A stretch of DNA of 64,000 nt. Source: Adineta steineri (Eukaryota; Rotifera; Eurotatoria; Adinetida; Adinetidae). Below are positions 60,414 through 64,000 of the stretch, one piece after another. The notes beneath the pieces were generated by a model that was not told where the DNA came from, searched no databases, and worked only from the letters and a program-made list of their open reading frames with translations. The stretch's first letter is position 1; every line of letters starts with the position of its first letter. Location: positions 270,114 to 334,113 of the forward strand of contig CAJNOI010000076.1 in assembly GCA_905250115.1 (NCBI GenBank), in the 5' to 3' direction. Made by a program: the position numbers and the translations under genes.

Positions 60414-62998
60414 ATGTGGTGGTCAAAAGCAAAATATCGAAGTCGATCTTTAATAATATTTACGTTTATATTTTTTACATTGAAAATTTCAACTACTGAT
60501 GCTGCCCGACGGGTAAATTTTCGAAATCTTTTAACTTAATTTTATTATATTGTATTGTTTTGAAAATTTAGATAAAATTATGTCCTGTTATGGAATTGCC
60601 TAAACATGGTTTTTTCTTTTCGGGTTATTGTAAACATACACCAGGTTCATTATGCGGTCTTGGATGTTTAACTGGCTATCGTCTTGTGAATGGAGACAGT
60701 TTTCGTGAATGTCGTCAAGATGGAACATGGACTGGACGTCAACCTAAATGCGAAGGTAAATTAAATAATTGAAATCAATATAAGGACACACTTCTTCTTC
60801 TTTTTTTAGAAATTCGTTGTCCTCAATTGAAAGTTCATTCTCGAATAATTCAAGAATGTTTACCTAAACAAAATAATACTCAACTTCGATTTGGTACTCA
60901 ATGCCAAGTTAAATGCAATGATACAGGTTATCGATTAATTGGTCCACGTATTCGTGAATGTTTAAGTATGGGTAGATGGACAGGTTATGAACAATTTTGT
61001 ATTGGTAAATATCTTATTAAAAAATAGCAAAATTTATCATATTTTTTTTCTTTTTTAAGCCGGTCCAGAGACAACAACTCATTTATCTACAAGTTCAACA
61101 TCAACTTATACTACAACAACGACTCCAAAATATCTTGGTAAATTTTAGATTGATTTTATACGATTAATATTTTTGATTTTCTAACAGATTACTCAAACTA
61201 TGCATTAAAAATCAATAATAATGATACTGGAATCATTTTAACACCATTTAATTCATTTAAATTTACTATTATCTTTTGGTTCTATTTGGAAAATAATACA
61301 AAAACTAATTTAATCTCTTTAAAAGAAAGTAATGATCGTATTCTATTTGCAATAGTTATTCAACAAGGCAGGTACGATAATTTCTCTTCAAACTTTAATA
61401 CATAATAATAATAATAAAAAATTATTATTATAAAACAGATTAGTTATTCATCATACACTTCGAAATCAAACAAAATCGACAATAACAACTTCAATAAATA
61501 TTCCAATTGAAAAATGGAAACATTTTACATGGACATATTCAAATAAAAATCAACAATCAAATTTATATATTGATGGTGCACGTCAACAATCAATTGATTT
61601 GAGAGTAAATAGCCTCGATTTCGAAAGCAAGTAAGCCCAATGATAAGCCATGTATAAATGATCATTTCGACCTTTTTTTTTAACATCTAATTAGATGTGA
61701 CAAAATTAATTCTATTTCATCAATTATTTAATGGTCTTATAACACGTATAGAAATTTGGAAAGAAATTATATCTGAACAACAATTACTTGTTAGTTATCG
61801 TGATTGTCGAAAACAAAATGGAGATATTTTTACTTGGTCACAAGTATCAAATCAAATATCAATTGATACAAGTAAATTAAAAAGTTCATCGTTTTGTTCA
61901 GGTAAGAAGAAAAAAAAACGTTTTTCTTTGAAAATATTATCAAGAAAAATATTAATTAGGTTGTTCGGAACCAGCATCAATTCAAGGTGGAATTTATCGT
62001 GTATCTGATTATGAAGTTGGTTCATCTGTTGAATATGAATGTGATTATGCTTATGAAATGATTGGTGCTAGTCGAGCATTTTGTATGGTACCATCAGAAT
62101 GGTATCCATTACCACCGATTTGTAAATGTAAGAAGAAGAAAAACCAAGTTTTTTTTACTGTTTAATATAATTTATAATAGATAATCCATGTACAACTGAT
62201 TGTGAATTATGCGACAAGAAAGTAGGTGTTTGCTTACGACAACTACAAACCATATTAGATCCACTTGTTTGTGATCCTCCTTGTGATGAAGATGAAGTAT
62301 GTATTGATGGACAATGTACTTGGTCGAATATAGATATAGAAAAACATGGTGATCAATGCAATCCACCATGCCCATCTGAGACACAATGTATTAATCAACA
62401 TTGTATACCATTTTCTACACCTCATTGTCCAGTAATTTGTCGACATGGACAAGTATGTGTTGATGGTCGTTGTGGTTGTTATAGAGGTTTGTTTAATAGA
62501 TTTTTTTTGACGATTAATTACATTGTTTTTTATTAATTAGGATTATGTGAAAATGATCGACCATGTTATGAAATTTGTGAAATGGGAGAACGTTGTCGTA
62601 ATCTATCTTGTAGTTGTGGTTCTCGAGGAAAATGTGGTAAAGGCGAAATTTGTCAATCAGATATATGTATGTGTGGTACAAAACGAGATGGTTGTCATCC
62701 ACATGAACAATGTATTAATGGAAGATGTATTTGTAAAACAAGTTCATGTGATCAATGTAATAATTCATGTAAATCAAATGAAATATGTTTAGATGGAAAA
62801 TGTGTATGTACAAATCAATGTCAAAATGGTAAGATTTAGTTTTTTAAAATAGTTAACAAAACACGTTTCTTTTTTCTAGCATTTTGTCCATTTCCTTGTT
62901 TACATGGAGGACGATGCACAGGTTTTTATCGATGTACTTGTCGTCAAGGTTGGCAAGGTCATCGATGTGAACGACGTAACTCTATTATCGAGAAATAA
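60414..62998 (+). CDS. Secreted or cell-surface sushi/laminin-G-like/EGF protein
   Basis: A multi-exon gene (first exon 60414–60512) that encodes a signal-anchor or signal peptide (SLIIFTFIFFTLKISTTDAA). Two sushi (CCP) domains follow (CPVMELPKHGFFF...GTWTGRQPKCE and CPQLKVHSRII...GRWTGYEQFC), then a Thr/Ser-rich linker and a laminin-G/pentraxin-like domain (FKFTIIFWFYLENN, PIEKWKHFTWTYS, NLYIDGARQQ, FNGLITRIEIWKEII). A third sushi domain (CSEPASIQGGIYR...CMVPSEWYPLPPIC) leads into a long Cys-rich region of EB/EGF-like repeats (CDPPCDEDEVCIDGQC, CPVICRHGQVCVDGRCGC, CNNSCKSNEICLDGKC) and a final EGF module (CPFPCLHGGRC...CTCRQGWQGHRC). The stop lies soon after. This is an extracellular adhesion or recognition architecture; the ligand is unknown. 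Confidence 0.85.
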
Positions 62999-63181
62999 TG
63001 TTCTTTTTTTTTTGTTTTGTTTTGTTTTTCATGATAAAAATAAAATAATAATAATATTCAAGGTCGATTAAAGGAAAAAAGAGAAAAATAATCATTGTTG
63101 TGTTAATTGCGGAATCGGAAAAAAATAGAAAAAAGAAAATTATATATAATAGTTATTTTTGATTTTTTCTTACAATCAAAA

Positions 63182-64000
63182 ATGGATTTGAATATGAGTA
63201 ATATAACTAATTCAAGTAGTCAAATAATACTATCGGAATCATTTTTAAATACAATGCGATTAGTGACAGATGCACTGACACCAATTTTACAATTATCAAG
63301 AATTGCTTTTAGTATAGTTACTTTTCTTCTTGTTCATTTTTCTCCACTTTATCGAACAACATCATTCGGTCTTCATATTCGTTGTCTAGCTGTTTACGAT
63401 GGTTGTCGTATAATAGAAAGATTATTTTATTGGTTTCCACCATTATCATTCTTTATGCCAAAGTAAGAAAATTTCAATTAAAAAAGACATAAATATTAAA
63501 AAAATCAAATTTAGATATAAATATACTCGATGTAATTTTGCATTTTTTCTTCAAAATTATTTTTCTCATTTATCAATTGTTACAATTGTTCTTCTATCTA
63601 TTGAACGTTGTATTATATTATGGTCACCATTTCGTGCAAGATATATCACAAGTATGCGTAATGCAATCATAGAAGAATTTATAAATATAATAACTATGTT
63701 AATTGTAACACATTTCTATTTAATACCAGATTATTTTGCATCAATGGATTTTTCAAGATGTTTTTATTCCAATGTATTTCACATCTATCATTATAAACTA
63801 ATATTTAATTATAAATTATATGCTATAGCTGATATAATTTTATTTTCATTAATACCTTGTTCATTAACAACAATATCGATTATATTAATTATTATTGGAC
63901 TTAAACGTCATAAACGACATCAAAAATATTTAAGATCAAATCAACTACAACAACCAACAACATCAATTTATGATACAAGTATTATACTTGTTGCTATTGC
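63182..64000 (+). CDS. Rhodopsin-class GPCR, N-terminal part (runs off the window)
   Basis: Exon 1 (63182–63462) and exon 2 (63515 to the end) are in frame. The start MDLNMSNITNSSSQ carries N-glycosylation sequons (NMS, NIT, NSS). Membrane segments follow: LSRIAFSIVTFLLVHF (TM1), FGLHIRCLAVYDGCRII (TM2), FSHLSIVTIVLLSIERCIIL (TM3, with SIERC in place of DRY), FINIITMLIVTHFYLIP (TM4) and YAIADIILFSLIPCSLTTISIILIIIG (TM5), then a basic loop (LKRHKRHQKYLR). The pattern recalls the neuropeptide (FMRFamide-like) receptors expanded in rotifers; the ligand is unknown. The start is only 183 nt after the preceding stop. Confidence 0.83.

Noticed and set aside
1-64000. Retrovirus-like, LTR, Polinton or LINE elements; CRISPR arrays; bdelloid telomere repeats; tRNA and rRNA genes
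   Set aside because: I looked for reverse transcriptase, integrase or capsid motifs, long terminal repeats, regular spacer arrays and TGTGGG tracts and saw none. tRNA genes cannot be excluded by eye.

Overview
This window most likely comes from a bdelloid rotifer, or a close relative. The sequence is very AT-rich, with compact animal genes split by many short GT–AG introns, mostly 50–90 nt. Two genes sit head to tail less than 100 nt apart, with a splice acceptor touching the second start codon, as expected for spliced-leader trans-splicing. There is also a single-exon gene of bacterial type (beta-propeller phytase). The taxon is inferred from these traits and not from a search. Two assembly gaps are present (31598–31607 and 46395–46494), and genes run off both ends.

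Left part (1–20 kb): amyloid precursor-like protein (minus, C-terminus outside the window); a VPS25–UFC1 pair (plus) that looks like a two-gene operon; a geranylgeranyl diphosphate synthase (minus); a choline/ethanolamine kinase (minus) with a hAT-type miniature element in its first intron; then a 27-exon gene (minus, 1,691 codons) whose centre is a long run of 15–19-residue helical repeats. A second, very clean hAT-type miniature element with an 8-bp target duplication lies at 12746–12893.

Middle (20–37 kb): an accessory region made of three diverged copies of one segment. Each copy has a two-exon, type II membrane, glycosyltransferase-like gene on the plus strand and a LITAF-domain gene on the minus strand. 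All three transferase-like genes are open. Only the third LITAF copy is intact; the first is a pseudogene and the second a stub. Several short terminal-inverted-repeat elements sit in this region, one of them shared by two segment copies. A secreted MORN-repeat protein, interrupted by a gap, lies between copies two and three.

Right part (37–64 kb): a neuroligin-like membrane protein whose catalytic serine position is glycine; a septin cut by the second gap; a PDZ-like protein with PPxY and C-terminal PDZ-ligand motifs; the phytase-like gene, whose end overlaps the PDZ-like gene on the opposite strand; a cytoplasmic-looking protein of about a dozen IDxRPIxNPxAFxxLE repeats; a CCDC146 homologue (cilia/centriole); a zinc-binding plus P-loop NTPase protein; a sushi/laminin-G-like/EGF secreted protein; and the start of a rhodopsin-type GPCR. 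Most of the window is ordinary housekeeping and cell-biology gene content. The novelty is concentrated in the triplicated segment, the phytase overlap, the short-repeat solenoid and the miniature transposons.
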